Source: JAJPKR01 sp050746125 (GTDB lineage Bacteria > Acidobacteriota > Terriglobia > Terriglobales > SCQP01). Taken from it: a DNA stretch of 64,000 nucleotides. Location: assembly GCA_050746125.1 (NCBI GenBank), contig JBOGKX010000142.1, positions 1 through 64,000 of the forward strand, written 5' to 3'. The stretch's first letter is position 1, and every line of letters begins with the position of its first letter. Below are positions 18,463-28,316 of the stretch, one piece after another. Made by a program: the position numbers and the translations under genes. Under the pieces are notes generated by a model, which did no database searches, was not told the DNA's origin, and saw nothing but the letters and a program-made list of their open reading frames with translations.

Positions 18463-20697
18463 CTAGTTGCGGATCGCCTTGAGTTGTTGCCGCACCAGCC
18501 GCAGATCGTCGGCCAACTGCGACATCACGGATCCGTCGGCGCCGAAGCGAACCTGCTGATAGTGCCGCACGAAGCGCTCGAGGCCATCTTGGGCGCTCGC
18601 CCGCAGGCGCGCCGGAAGGCTGGCGAGAAGTTCCTCGGCGGTCTGCTCTTGCCCACGGCGGCTGCCATGGCGGCGCAGCTGACGCTGCAGGCGGCGGTAG
18701 TAGCGGGTGGCCTCGGAGGCCAGCGCCGCCGGCCGCCGCGCCAGCACGATGGGGTTGCGCCAGGGTCCGCCCCAGACGGCGGCAAAACCGGCAAGGAGGA
18801 CCAGCAACACCAACAGCCCGACCCGCCAAGCACCCTCCCCAGCGCGCACCGCCGCCCACATGGCGGCCAGGGCGGCCAGCGTGCGGCCGGTTCCGGCGCT
18901 GAGCAGGCCGGCCCAGGACTGCGCCCGATCGCTCACCTCGCGCCGCACCGAGCGCGCCAGGCTCAATTGGTGGAAGAAATCGTAATTGATGACCCATTCC
19001 TGCCAAAAGCTCTGCAGGGCATCCCAATACATTTGCGCCCGGGTCCAGGGCGCAGCCGCGCCGGCGGGATCGCCGGCCGTGCCGTCGAAGGGCAGCCAGA
19101 GGCCGCCGCCACCCGGAGCGGGAAAGTACGCTTCCACCCAGGAGTGCGCGTCGCGGCCGCGCAGGACGTATTCGCCCGAGAAATCGTTGTATTCCCCGCC
19201 CATGAAGCCGTTGACGACCCGTGTCGGGATGCCCAGCGTCCGGCCCAGCACGGCGAGCGCGGAGGCGAAGTATTCGCAATGGCCGGCGCGCACGCGAAAC
19301 AAGAAGTCGGATAGCGGCGCGGCGCTGCCAATGCGCAGGTTGAGGGTGTAGCGATAGTGGGTGCGCAGATATGCTTCCAGCGCGCGCATCTGGGCGATGG
19401 GCGCGGTGCGGCGGCCGACAATGGAGCGGGCCAAAGCGGGAATGCGGGGATCCAGATGCGATGGCAGTTCGAGATCCTCGCCGGCGAGGAGGGGCGGATA
19501 GTGGTGCCCAGCATGCATGAGCTCTTGATCGGAGGGCTGGCCCAAGTCGGAGAGCGCGGAATACACCAGTCCGCCGTAACCGCGGCCCAGCGGATTCAGG
19601 GTGCCAGTAGCGTCCAGGCCGATATTGGGCATGCGGGTGGAAAGCTCGTGCAACCGCGGCGCCACGAACAAGACATCGGCGCCCACCGGCTCCAGCGAAA
19701 CGGTGTAGCGAAGAAAGCGGTGGGGGTAAGCCCAACTGACCCTCGGGACCGCGAGCGGTAGCCGCCCGAACCGCGTCGGCATCACCAAGGCGCGGTGCGG
19801 ATCGTACCAGCGCCAGCCATCGAACTCGGTCAAAACGCGGCCCTGCAGCCGCCAAAAGATGCCTCCCGGCAGGCTCGGTGGCAGACTCGCATCGACGCGA
19901 ATGTGCAGCACGGGCACGTTGCTGCGCTGCAAGTCACCAATCTCGCCGAGGCGCACATCGTCGCTGAAGCCGCTCAAGCGGCGAACGCCGGGATTGGGGT
20001 TCCAATAACCGAAGGCAAAGCGCGGCAGCACAAAGAACAACCCGGCGGCGCACAGAGCCACGCAAGCCGCCGCCGCCACGGAAACGGAAAACAGCGCCCG
20101 CCGCAGGCTCGGCGATGCGCCGAGACGCTTTCCACCCGTCGCGGCGGCGCGGACCGGCGCCGCGCTCTCGGCGCGAAAGACCTCGTAAGAGATCACCGTG
20201 GCCACGGTGAGCACCAGGAAAACGGTGAAATAGGCCAAAAAGGCCGAGCCGACGGTCAAGGTGGCCGCCGCCAGTACCTCCAGGAACGCCAGCACGCAAA
20301 GATAGGCGAAGTCGCGCGGGCGCGAGGCCGAGAAAAGCTTGACCACGGCGACGAGCAGAACCAGATGGACGGTGGCCGGTAAGAAGCCGCGGGAAACGAC
20401 GTATACGTCAATGGGATAAAAGATGAGATAAAAAACGCTGACGACGTTCGAAAAGGAATTGGAAAGGCGCGGCCGAATCCCCAGCCAAAGCAGCACCGCT
20501 CGCAAAGCCAACACGACCACGCCGATCGCCACGATTGGCAGGCTGAGGCGGCCGGTGCCAGCCAACGTCAAAAAGCCGGCGGCCAGCAACAAAAGCAGCA
20601 AGGACTCAAAATACGGGCGTACACTACCAGGCTCGCGCGCCGTTTCCGCCGCGGGGGACGCCAGGGCGGGCATCTTCCCGCTGCGACGGTACTTCAT
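18463..20697 (-). CDS. TgpA-like membrane transglutaminase (DUF3488 + transglutaminase core)
   Basis: A 744-residue inner-membrane protein. Five or six hydrophobic helices fill the first 225 residues (for example ESLLLLLLAAGFLTLAG and LYLIFYP-type segments), followed by a large periplasmic part with a transglutaminase-like triad: Cys474 in RAGHCEYFASA, His518 in RDAHSWVEAY and Asp538 in LPFDGTAGD. A further membrane helix near 620-640 and a cytoplasmic helical tail complete the TgpA layout. TgpA-type proteins act on periplasmic or envelope proteins, and many sit beside MoxR ATPase and DUF58 genes; neither is present here. It may form a transcription unit with the downstream DUF5706-like and HD-GYP genes. 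Confidence 0.88.
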   Translation of the reverse strand: MKYRRSGKMPALASPAAETAREPGSVRPYFESLLLLLLAAGFLTLAGTGRLSLPIVAIGVVVLALRAVLLWLGIRPRLSNSFSNVVSVFYLIFYPIDVYVVSRGFLPATVHLVLLVAVVKLFSASRPRDFAYLCVLAFLEVLAAATLTVGSAFLAYFTVFLVLTVATVISYEVFRAESAAPVRAAATGGKRLGASPSLRRALFSVSVAAAACVALCAAGLFFVLPRFAFGYWNPNPGVRRLSGFSDDVRLGEIGDLQRSNVPVLHIRVDASLPPSLPGGIFWRLQGRVLTEFDGWRWYDPHRALVMPTRFGRLPLAVPRVSWAYPHRFLRYTVSLEPVGADVLFVAPRLHELSTRMPNIGLDATGTLNPLGRGYGGLVYSALSDLGQPSDQELMHAGHHYPPLLAGEDLELPSHLDPRIPALARSIVGRRTAPIAQMRALEAYLRTHYRYTLNLRIGSAAPLSDFLFRVRAGHCEYFASALAVLGRTLGIPTRVVNGFMGGEYNDFSGEYVLRGRDAHSWVEAYFPAPGGGGLWLPFDGTAGDPAGAAAPWTRAQMYWDALQSFWQEWVINYDFFHQLSLARSVRREVSDRAQSWAGLLSAGTGRTLAALAAMWAAVRAGEGAWRVGLLVLLVLLAGFAAVWGGPWRNPIVLARRPAALASEATRYYRRLQRQLRRHGSRRGQEQTAEELLASLPARLRASAQDGLERFVRHYQQVRFGADGSVMSQLADDLRLVRQQLKAIRN

Positions 20698-20802
20698 GGC
20701 GGCAGTCTAACATTGCTCCGCCGGGGGTTACCGCGGACCGGCGCGGATGGGCCTGGCCCGGGGTTCAGCTGGCGACGAGTTTGGCGGCGAGAGGAAAAGT
20801 CG

Positions 20803-21891
20803 ATGAGCGACGAGACGCTCTTTTGGATCTTTCACAATGTTCACGAGGAGGAGACCGAGGCCTTTCTCACCGTGCTACCGCCCTTGGCCGCGGCGCACGA
20901 GGCGCAACTGCGCTGGGCGCGCGCGGCGGGCTCGGGGCTGGTGATCCGCGCCGACTTCGCCACGGAGGACGCGGCGCGCGAGTTTTGGCTCGATCTACAC
21001 GAGCGCGCCATCGAGCAAAACTTGGCGATGGAATTGACCGCGTGCGACGCGGCGGAGTGGCGGGACTGGGAGAGCGGCCCCGGCGTCGCGACGGATTCCG
21101 CAACGGCGGAGGGCGCGGCCGAGATCCTGGCGGCTGCCGGCGCGCCGGCCGGCCCGGCCACCGGAATCGCGCACTATCGCCCGGAGATTCCATCCGAAAC
21201 GCTTTACGACTTGCTGCGGCAGGGAGATCCGGAACTCGAGGGCAAGCTGGACGGAGCCATCGCCACCATCGAAGAGGCCGGACTGCCGGTCATCAATTTA
21301 CTGAGCTATCTCGATCTGCCGCTGTTTCGCGAATACGCCGAAGCGCACGCTGACGAGCGCGAGCAAAACTTGTTTCTGCACATGCTCCACACCTGGGCAT
21401 GCTACCGGCACTACGGCGCGGTCCATGCCACCATCTCGCCGGCGCTGGCGGAAACGCTAGCCGACCCGCGCTACCTGCGGATCAACACCACTACATTTCG
21501 ATCTCCGGCCCCGGCTCTGTGCCTGCAACTTCCGCCCTGGGGACAGCAACTTCGCGGCGCCATCGGGCGGATGGCGACGCCGATGCAATGGGTCAAGGAG
21601 GTCTATATTACGCACTGCGAGCCGCCCACGCCCGCCGACGATCGTGAGCTGACGCTGATGATCGTGACCCACGACGAGCGCGGCCAATTCGGCTTCGTTC
21701 CCTTGGAACTGCCGCTTTCGCTGCCAGCAGTGGACCAGTCGCTCGAGGCTTTTTTCGCGCCCAGCCTCGAGGACGAGCAGTTCGGCGCCAACACCCAAGA
21801 CTTGCGCCGGATCGCGCTCATTGCCGCCGCGTATTGCCTGTACGCCACGGCACGCGACCCGACTCGCTACCTTCCCTCCGCGCCCGGCTAG
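20803..21891 (+). CDS. Uncharacterised acidic cytoplasmic protein
   Basis: A 362-residue protein with no signal peptide and no membrane segment. The start at 20803 is preferred because GAGAGGAAAAG precedes it, and the upstream 30 residues of open frame look non-coding. The N-terminal 90 residues form a small alpha/beta unit (LFWIFHNVHEEETEAFL, VIRADFATEDAAREFW). The C-terminal half has LHTWACYRHYGAVHAT, LCLQLPPWG, WVKEVYITH and RELTLMIVTHDERGQFGFVP. The order of these short motifs faintly recalls the AcrVA2-like family, but the match is too weak to assign. It sits between two transglutaminase genes. Confidence 0.6.
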   Translation: MSDETLFWIFHNVHEEETEAFLTVLPPLAAAHEAQLRWARAAGSGLVIRADFATEDAAREFWLDLHERAIEQNLAMELTACDAAEWRDWESGPGVATDSATAEGAAEILAAAGAPAGPATGIAHYRPEIPSETLYDLLRQGDPELEGKLDGAIATIEEAGLPVINLLSYLDLPLFREYAEAHADEREQNLFLHMLHTWACYRHYGAVHATISPALAETLADPRYLRINTTTFRSPAPALCLQLPPWGQQLRGAIGRMATPMQWVKEVYITHCEPPTPADDRELTLMIVTHDERGQFGFVPLELPLSLPAVDQSLEAFFAPSLEDEQFGANTQDLRRIALIAAAYCLYATARDPTRYLPSAPG

Positions 21892-22029
21892 GGCTACCTG
21901 TTCGCGCGGCCAGGAATCACGCGCGCCACGCCGATTCGAGGCTTGAGGTGAATACCGGATGGCAATTCTCGATGAGCGACGGCAGAGTAGAAGACCGAGC
22001 GCCGCCAGTGCGGCCTCAAGCGGGTTGCT

Positions 22030-24045
22030 TTGCTGCTTCGTCCCGGCATACTGCGCGCCGCCTTGCCGGCGCTTGCCTGCTTCGTGCTCGGCTTCGCCGC
22101 GCCGCGGTGGTGCCCTGCCTCTCCGCCAACCTGCCCCGCCGACCAGGCCGCGACCGCGCCCTGTTTAGCCGCCTTGATGGCGCGCGCCCAGCCTTACTTG
22201 TGGCAGGGCACGCCCATGGCCGCCGCCGCCCAGGCCGCGGCCGTGTCCCTGCGAGTGCCGAGCGGCGGCGACGCAGTCGAGCTCTATCACTTGCGGTACG
22301 AGGAGGTAGACGAGAACGGCCTTTCAAGCCAGGTAATCCAGCGAGTTTTCTACTTGCCCACGGCGCTCGGCGCGCAGGTCTTCGACGGTGACGACTTCTG
22401 GTACGACTCGTCGCGCTGGTCGTTTCACCTGTGGCAAGGCACCGTTCGCCACGCCAACGGAGAAGCGGGCGGCGGGATGCAGGATGCTGGCGACGACGAT
22501 CCGCATGGCTTGGGTAACCGCGCTCGCGGCTTGTCGCTGCCTCCGTTACGGGCCGGCGATCTGATCGAGGTCACGTACGTGCTGACGCCGGTGGCGCCGG
22601 ACTCGTGGCGGGCTCTGGGCGGTGGCTACCTCGGCGACTTGTTCGCGTTTCGAGGAGCGTACCCGGCCGCGCGGGTCACCTACGTGCTGCGCTCGCGCCA
22701 AGCGATCGCCGTCGACGGCGTGGGATTGGCCCCGGCGCAAGAAGCCATCCAGGGCGGCTGGCGTAGCTGGATTTGGACCGCCGGACCGCTTGCCGCGTAT
22801 TGGCCCGACAACAACGGCCCCTCGATCACCGACGCATCGCCCTACGTACAGACGGGGAGCTTTCACGATTGGGGCGGACTGGCGACGTGGTACCGCGAGC
22901 GGCTCGACGTCCGCGCCGATATCACTCCCGATTTCCGCGCCCGCTTGTTGCACCTAGTGCCGCCGCAGGCCACGGCCCTCGGCACGGTGCGCGCAATTTG
23001 GGCCTACCTGTCGCCCCGCCTCGAGTACGAAGGCGCCGAGACCGGCGTGCACGGATTTTTGCCCGCGCCACCCGAGGAGGTCTTCCGCAACCACGAGGGC
23101 GATTGCAAGGATGGCGCTCTGCTGGTGGCCACCTGGCTGCGCGCCGAAGGCATTCCGGCTCACCTGGCTCTGGTTCGCACGTGGAAAATGGGGCAAGTCA
23201 GCAATGGAGCCGCCACGATCGCCGCCTTCGACCATGCCATCGTGTACGTGCCGGGATTGCAATTGTGGATCGACACCACCGCTCCCAACCTAGCGATCGG
23301 GGAACTGCCCTCCAGCGACCAAGGCGGCTTGGCGCTGGTGGTGGCGCGAGGAGAAAACCGGTTGCAACGCATCCCGATTGCCGCAGCCGCCGCGAACGCC
23401 ACCTGGCGTGACGTGCGGCTGAGCCCGCATGGAGACGCGGAATGGACGATGACGGCCACGATCGTGGCGACGGGATCGGAGGCGGAAAGCTGGCGGCGAC
23501 GCCTTTATGCCGACCGCGGGCAAGCCTTGGCGCGCTGGCTGAAGGGCTATTATCCCGCGGCTCGCTTGCTCGGCGCGCACGTTAAAGTCGGGACGGGCTC
23601 CGTGCGCATCGCGTTTCACGCCGTGGTGCAACGGCAGGCGTTTGCGCGCGACGTCACGCCCTTTCCCGATCGCTACACCAGCCTCTTGGCGTCCGAGGCC
23701 AAACGGCACGACGATAAGCGGATCCCGGCTCGCTGGCAAATCACGGACCGCTGGAGCATGCCCGTAGGCCAATGCCCGAGTGCAACGACCGCGCCGCCGC
23801 CCTTGGGGCTTAGAAGCCCATTTGGCGCGCTATCGGTCGAGCGCACGTGCGCCGAGGGCGTCCTCACCACCACTACCCGGCTGACACAGGCAGCCACCGA
23901 GATCGCGGCCGCCGACTACGGACGCTTTCGGGGCTTCTGGCGGGCCGTGGACGCCCGCCTGCATCCGAGTTACACCGGGCCGGCCATGGTGGCGCGCGGC
24001 ACGACCGCAGCCGCCGCGGCCGCGGTAACCTCGGAATCGAAATAA
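22030..24045 (+). CDS. Exported DUF3857-type transglutaminase-like protein
   Basis: A 671-residue secreted protein with a signal peptide (LLRPGILRAALPALACFVLG). A DUF3857-like beta-rich domain (about 70-290, including LRAGDLIEVTYVL) precedes a transglutaminase core with Cys359 in NHEGDCKDGALLVATWL, His402 in FDHAIVYVPG and Asp415 in WIDTTAPN, the usual triad. A C-terminal beta domain of about 200 residues follows. Proteins of this layout are abundant in Bacteroidetes and acidobacteria, and their substrates are unknown. The frame opens after a stop at 21988 and its first usable codon is a TTG at 22030, with only a weak AAGCGGG upstream, so expression may be low. It is different in domain structure from the TgpA-like neighbour. 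Confidence 0.82.
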   Translation: MLLRPGILRAALPALACFVLGFAAPRWCPASPPTCPADQAATAPCLAALMARAQPYLWQGTPMAAAAQAAAVSLRVPSGGDAVELYHLRYEEVDENGLSSQVIQRVFYLPTALGAQVFDGDDFWYDSSRWSFHLWQGTVRHANGEAGGGMQDAGDDDPHGLGNRARGLSLPPLRAGDLIEVTYVLTPVAPDSWRALGGGYLGDLFAFRGAYPAARVTYVLRSRQAIAVDGVGLAPAQEAIQGGWRSWIWTAGPLAAYWPDNNGPSITDASPYVQTGSFHDWGGLATWYRERLDVRADITPDFRARLLHLVPPQATALGTVRAIWAYLSPRLEYEGAETGVHGFLPAPPEEVFRNHEGDCKDGALLVATWLRAEGIPAHLALVRTWKMGQVSNGAATIAAFDHAIVYVPGLQLWIDTTAPNLAIGELPSSDQGGLALVVARGENRLQRIPIAAAAANATWRDVRLSPHGDAEWTMTATIVATGSEAESWRRRLYADRGQALARWLKGYYPAARLLGAHVKVGTGSVRIAFHAVVQRQAFARDVTPFPDRYTSLLASEAKRHDDKRIPARWQITDRWSMPVGQCPSATTAPPPLGLRSPFGALSVERTCAEGVLTTTTRLTQAATEIAAADYGRFRGFWRAVDARLHPSYTGPAMVARGTTAAAAAAVTSESK

Positions 24046-24080
24046 CGACCGGCCGCGACGCGCGGCTGGCTGGCGTGCGG

Positions 24081-25913
24081 TTAGCGAAAGGCCGCAGGGG
24101 TCGCGAACTCGCCGACCGGCAGCCAAATCGCCGCACTCTCGAAACTGGGATTGCGTACGATGTGGGGAATCACCACGACCAGCAGGTCCTGGTGTTCCCG
24201 TCGGGTCGAGTGGTTGGAAAGCGCGGGCCCTAGCAACGGAATCGAGCCCAGCACCGGCGCAGCCGTCTTAGTCTCGGAAAACATTTCCGTGCGCAGCCCG
24301 GCAATGACGGCTGGTTCGCCATCGTGCAATTGCAGCATGGTTTGCAGCGTTCGATCCGCCAAAATCGGAATGCCGTTCGCGCTCTGACCGGCCAGAGCGC
24401 GCTCCTGCGCCTTGATCTTCACGCTCACCGCGCCCTTGGCATCGAGGTACGGCGTCAGCGTCAAATCCAGGCCCAGATCCTGGTAGGAAATGGAGGGAAA
24501 TGGCTGCGCAAAGCTGCCGTTGGAAATTACTTTTTGGATGGCCGAATTCAGCAAAATCGGCGAGAAGATCGTGTTGGCGATGGGAAAGCGCTCGCCGATC
24601 TTGAGCGTCGCCTCCTGGCCGGCGCTGGCGCCCAGCCAGCTCTGCTCCATTTCACGGCTGCTCGCTTCGGTCAAGCTCAGGTTCAGCGTGGCGGAGGGAA
24701 TGGTGAGCGCCATGGCGGTCAACCCGCCGCCGAAAATCGCGAATGACGAGCTCAGTAGCGGCGAAAGCTGGGATTGCAACTGCGCCAATTGCTGCGCGAG
24801 CGCTCCCGCGCCCAACAGACCATTGAGCCCGCCCTGCGAAAATAGCTCGTTGATGAGCTGCTGCTCGCTCGCGCTTTGGCCTAGCTGCGCCAGGATCGGC
24901 CCCAGCGCTACCGCTTGCAGCTGGTAAGGCAGGCTCAGTCCCAACTGCCGTTCAAAGGTATCGCTCGCCGCCAGGATGCGCACCTCGAAGACCACCTGGC
25001 CAGGCGGGGACGCCAAATCGAGCAACAGCTTTTCAGCCGCATCCAGTTTCTCCGGCCGGGCACGCACCGTCAGGGCGTTCCGGGCCAGATCGATCCCCAC
25101 GCTATGGGGCGAAAGCATCACCCGCAGCAATTGCGCCATTGCGGCCGCGTCATTGGGAGTAGCCGAGCCGGGCAAGTAAAAGGTGCGCTCGGCGAGGGGC
25201 TCGAAGTCTCGAGCCTGGCTGGCGAGGCCGACGTAGATGGTGCGGGGGTCGAGGGCGGTCCAGCTCACGCCCAACAAGTTGCGCAGCACGCCCATGGACT
25301 GTGCGAACGTAGCCTGCCCGATGGCGAACTCGACCGGGCGATCGCGCACGGCGTTTTGCACGTAGGCGCGCAAGCCATAGGCAGCGGCGACGGTAGCGAT
25401 CAGGGTGCGGGATTGGCCGCGAAAGGTGATGTCGTGGCGGCGGTGGTCGAAGTCGAGCGCGACGGGCGGCGCGGCGCGGGCCACGCGTAGAGCGATGGCG
25501 TCCGGCGGCGTGGAAGCAGTGGGCCCCAGCGCCGCGGCCAGATCGCGACGCGCTTGCTGGTTCGAGCCATCCAAGTCCAGCGCAGAGCGAAATTCCACGG
25601 CCGCCGACGCGATCGCGCCGCGGGCGCGATCGTCCTCGCCACGGCGAAGGTGCCGCAGAATGGCTTCTTGGCGCATGGCCGCGGCGGCATTGTCGAGCAC
25701 GATCTGGCGCGGATGAGCTTTGACTTGCGCTTCCGCCAGGAGCACGGCGGCGTCGAAATCGCCCCGCCGCTCGGCCTGCAAGGCCGGCCGCAAAAGGCGC
25801 AGCACCGTCTTTCCGCTCATTGGGGCGGGCGGGTGGGGCGGCGCAGTCGCGGCGCAAACCCAGGCCGGTGCCCAAGCTAGCCACCCCCAGGCCGCGATGA
25901 AACGCCAGCGCAT
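24081..25913 (-). CDS. Secretin-family outer membrane protein (type II/IV secretion GspD/PilQ-like)
   Basis: A 610-residue outer-membrane secretin. A signal peptide (IAAWGWLAWAPAWVCA) and a helical TPR-like region (about 35-130) precede secretin N-domains (FDHRRHDITFRGQ..; LTVRARPEKLDAAEKLLLD) and the C-terminal beta-gate domain: VVFEVRILAASDTFERQLG, then KIGERFPIANTIFS, DLGLDLTLTPYL, and the final GSIPLLGPALSNHSTRREHQDLLVVVIPHIV typical of secretins. It should form a ring for export of folded proteins or pili. No ATPase, pilin or inner-membrane partner lies in the window, so the system it serves cannot be named. Confidence 0.88.
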   Translation of the reverse strand: MRWRFIAAWGWLAWAPAWVCAATAPPHPPAPMSGKTVLRLLRPALQAERRGDFDAAVLLAEAQVKAHPRQIVLDNAAAAMRQEAILRHLRRGEDDRARGAIASAAVEFRSALDLDGSNQQARRDLAAALGPTASTPPDAIALRVARAAPPVALDFDHRRHDITFRGQSRTLIATVAAAYGLRAYVQNAVRDRPVEFAIGQATFAQSMGVLRNLLGVSWTALDPRTIYVGLASQARDFEPLAERTFYLPGSATPNDAAAMAQLLRVMLSPHSVGIDLARNALTVRARPEKLDAAEKLLLDLASPPGQVVFEVRILAASDTFERQLGLSLPYQLQAVALGPILAQLGQSASEQQLINELFSQGGLNGLLGAGALAQQLAQLQSQLSPLLSSSFAIFGGGLTAMALTIPSATLNLSLTEASSREMEQSWLGASAGQEATLKIGERFPIANTIFSPILLNSAIQKVISNGSFAQPFPSISYQDLGLDLTLTPYLDAKGAVSVKIKAQERALAGQSANGIPILADRTLQTMLQLHDGEPAVIAGLRTEMFSETKTAAPVLGSIPLLGPALSNHSTRREHQDLLVVVIPHIVRNPSFESAAIWLPVGEFATPAAFR

Positions 25914-26090
25914 GCCTTTTCATTGTAGCGGCCCAGCAACTCGCACCGCAGGTCGTTCTCGGGGACAGGTATGCGCGCCGCTACCGAAGGCGCGGCGAGA
26001 GTCGTCGCGCAGCGTCGTTTTCGGATAGCCGGGCTTGCTTGGCCGCGCGGCTGGTTCCCGCTGCACTATCCTTAACTCTCCAAGCCGGGC

Positions 26091-28298
26091 ATGCCAAGTT
26101 CCCCTCGCCAGCCCCTCAGCGCGCCTACCCAGGTGAGCACGCGCGCCCGCGCGTCCACCGAGGTCCGCGGCGATTTGCGCCTGGACACGCCCTTGCAATT
26201 TCTCCCTGGCGTCGGACCCAAGCTGGCACAAGAATTCGCCCGGCGCGGCCTTGCGACGATAGAGGACCTGCTCTACTACTTGCCTTTCCGCTATGAGGAC
26301 CGCAGCCACCTTCGCCCGATCGCCGCACTCGAGCCAGGCGAAACGGCCACGGTCCTCGCCGAGGTGCGCGCGGTGCGCTTCGTGCGCACGCGGCAGGGGG
26401 TAAGCTTGCTGCGCCTGGCGGCGGCCGATGGGACCGGCACTCTCGATTGTCTTTGGTTTCATGCCGATTACCTCAAGGATCGCTTTCATCCAGGACAGCG
26501 CCTCGCCCTCTATGGACGAGTCGAAATGGAGGGAGGAAAGCGTGAGTATCGCCAGCCGGAATTCGCGGTGTTGGAGGGCGCGGGCATCGACTCGCTGAAG
26601 CTGGGCCGCATCGTGCCCATTTATCAGGCCATCGGTCCGCTGACTTCCGGACGGCTGCGCTGGCTGGTTTCCCGAGCCCTGGAACGCTTGCCGCGGCAGC
26701 TTCCGGAAGTATTGCCGGAATCGATTCGCGCCCAGTTCGACTTGCCGGAGCGGCGGCAGGCTTTCGACCAGGTGCACTTCCCTGCCGACGACACCTCGCT
26801 GCTCTTGTTGGCGGCGGCGCGCACCCCTGGCCATCTGCGCCTGATCCTCGAGGAGCTGTTCTTCCTGCAATACGGAATCGAGCTCAAGCGCCGCCGGGCT
26901 CTGCAACAGACCGCTCCGCGCCTGGAGGTCACGACGGCGGTGCGCGAGCGGCTGAAGGAGATGCTCGCCTTCCACCCCACCGCCGACCAGAAGCGCGCGC
27001 TCAAGGAAATCGCCGACGACATGGCCAGCGGACATCCGATGCGCCGCCTGCTGGAAGGCGACGTCGGCTGCGGCAAGACCATCGTCAGCCTGCAAGCGGC
27101 CGTGATCGCCATGGAGAATGGCTACCAGGTGGCGCTGATGGCGCCCACGCAAATCCTCGCCGCGCAGCACTACTACTCGGCGCGGGAGCGGCTGGGCGCC
27201 GCCGCGGCGGCGGCCCTGGGCGAGCCGGCGGCGCGCTATCGCATCCAATTGGTAACGGCGGCAACGCGGGGCAAGCGCGGCCGGCAGCAAAAAGCGCTGG
27301 CGACCGGCGCTCCGCAGCTGGTGATCGGAACGCAAGCGCTGCTCGAGGGCCAATTCCAGTTTTCCCGCCTAGGCTTGATCATCGTGGACGAGCAACATCG
27401 TTTCGGGGTCATGCAGCGCTTCGACCTGATGCGCAAGGCCGAGCTGACGGCGCACGTGCTGGTGATGACGGCGACGCCCATTCCCCGCACCTTGGCGCTG
27501 GCCCTCTACGGCGACTTGAACGCCAGCGTCATCCGCGAAATGCCCCCCGGCCGCCCGCCGGTAATCACTCGCTGCGTGCCTCCGGAGAAGCAAGCAGCGA
27601 TGCTGGAGTTCGTGCGCGGGCATCTCGAGCAGGGCCGGCAGGCCTTTTTTGTCTATCCCGCCATCGACGAGAATCCCCGCCTCGACCTGAAGCCGGCGCT
27701 GCGCATGCACGCGCAGCTGCGCGAGGTGTACACGGAGTTCAACGTTGGCCTGCTGCACGGCCGCATGAAGGAAGCGGAAAAAGACGCCATCATGCGCGCC
27801 TTCCAGCACAATCGGATTCAAGTGCTAGTGGCCACTTCCGTGATCGAGGTCGGTTTGGACGTTCCGAACGCGTCCATTATGGTGATCGAGGACGCGGAGC
27901 GCTTCGGCTTGGCGCAGCTGCACCAAATGCGCGGGCGCGTTGGCCGCCCGCGGGCGCGCGCGCGGGGTGGCAAGGCCTATTGCTTCCTAGTGCCCGGCGA
28001 GGACCTGACAGAAATGGCGAAGCGGCGGCTCGAGGCCCTCACCTCCGCCCACGACGGCTTCGCGCTCGCCGAGTTGGACCTTAAGCTGCGCGGACCGGGC
28101 GAATTTTTCGGCACCAAGCAAAGCGGGCTGCCCGAGCTGGAGGTGGCGGACCCGCTGCGCGATCAAGAGCTGATGAGCGCCGTCCGCGCCGCCGCGCGCC
28201 AGTTTCTCGACTCGGCGCCGCGCGAGGAGCAACGCACCCTGGTGCAGCATATTCAGCAGCGATGGCAGAGAAAATACGGCCTGATCGAGGTAGGCTAG
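26091..28298 (+). CDS. recG: ATP-dependent DNA helicase RecG
   Basis: A 735-residue DNA repair helicase that remodels stalled replication forks and Holliday junctions. It has the N-terminal wedge/OB domain (LGRIVPIYQAIGPLTSGRLR), Walker A GDVGCGKT near residues 323-330 (a Cys where many homologues have Ser), DEQHRFGV near 432, MTATPIPRTLALALYGD, and the motif VI region QLHQMRGRVGRPRARARGGK. The length is slightly above the 690-700 typical of the family, mainly through the N-terminus. The ATG at 26091 gives the full protein. The gene is followed by an interspersed repeat (28317-28463). Confidence 0.95.
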   Translation: MPSSPRQPLSAPTQVSTRARASTEVRGDLRLDTPLQFLPGVGPKLAQEFARRGLATIEDLLYYLPFRYEDRSHLRPIAALEPGETATVLAEVRAVRFVRTRQGVSLLRLAAADGTGTLDCLWFHADYLKDRFHPGQRLALYGRVEMEGGKREYRQPEFAVLEGAGIDSLKLGRIVPIYQAIGPLTSGRLRWLVSRALERLPRQLPEVLPESIRAQFDLPERRQAFDQVHFPADDTSLLLLAAARTPGHLRLILEELFFLQYGIELKRRRALQQTAPRLEVTTAVRERLKEMLAFHPTADQKRALKEIADDMASGHPMRRLLEGDVGCGKTIVSLQAAVIAMENGYQVALMAPTQILAAQHYYSARERLGAAAAAALGEPAARYRIQLVTAATRGKRGRQQKALATGAPQLVIGTQALLEGQFQFSRLGLIIVDEQHRFGVMQRFDLMRKAELTAHVLVMTATPIPRTLALALYGDLNASVIREMPPGRPPVITRCVPPEKQAAMLEFVRGHLEQGRQAFFVYPAIDENPRLDLKPALRMHAQLREVYTEFNVGLLHGRMKEAEKDAIMRAFQHNRIQVLVATSVIEVGLDVPNASIMVIEDAERFGLAQLHQMRGRVGRPRARARGGKAYCFLVPGEDLTEMAKRRLEALTSAHDGFALAELDLKLRGPGEFFGTKQSGLPELEVADPLRDQELMSAVRAAARQFLDSAPREEQRTLVQHIQQRWQRKYGLIEVG

Positions 28299-28316
28299 CG
28301 GGCACGGCAACGCGGC

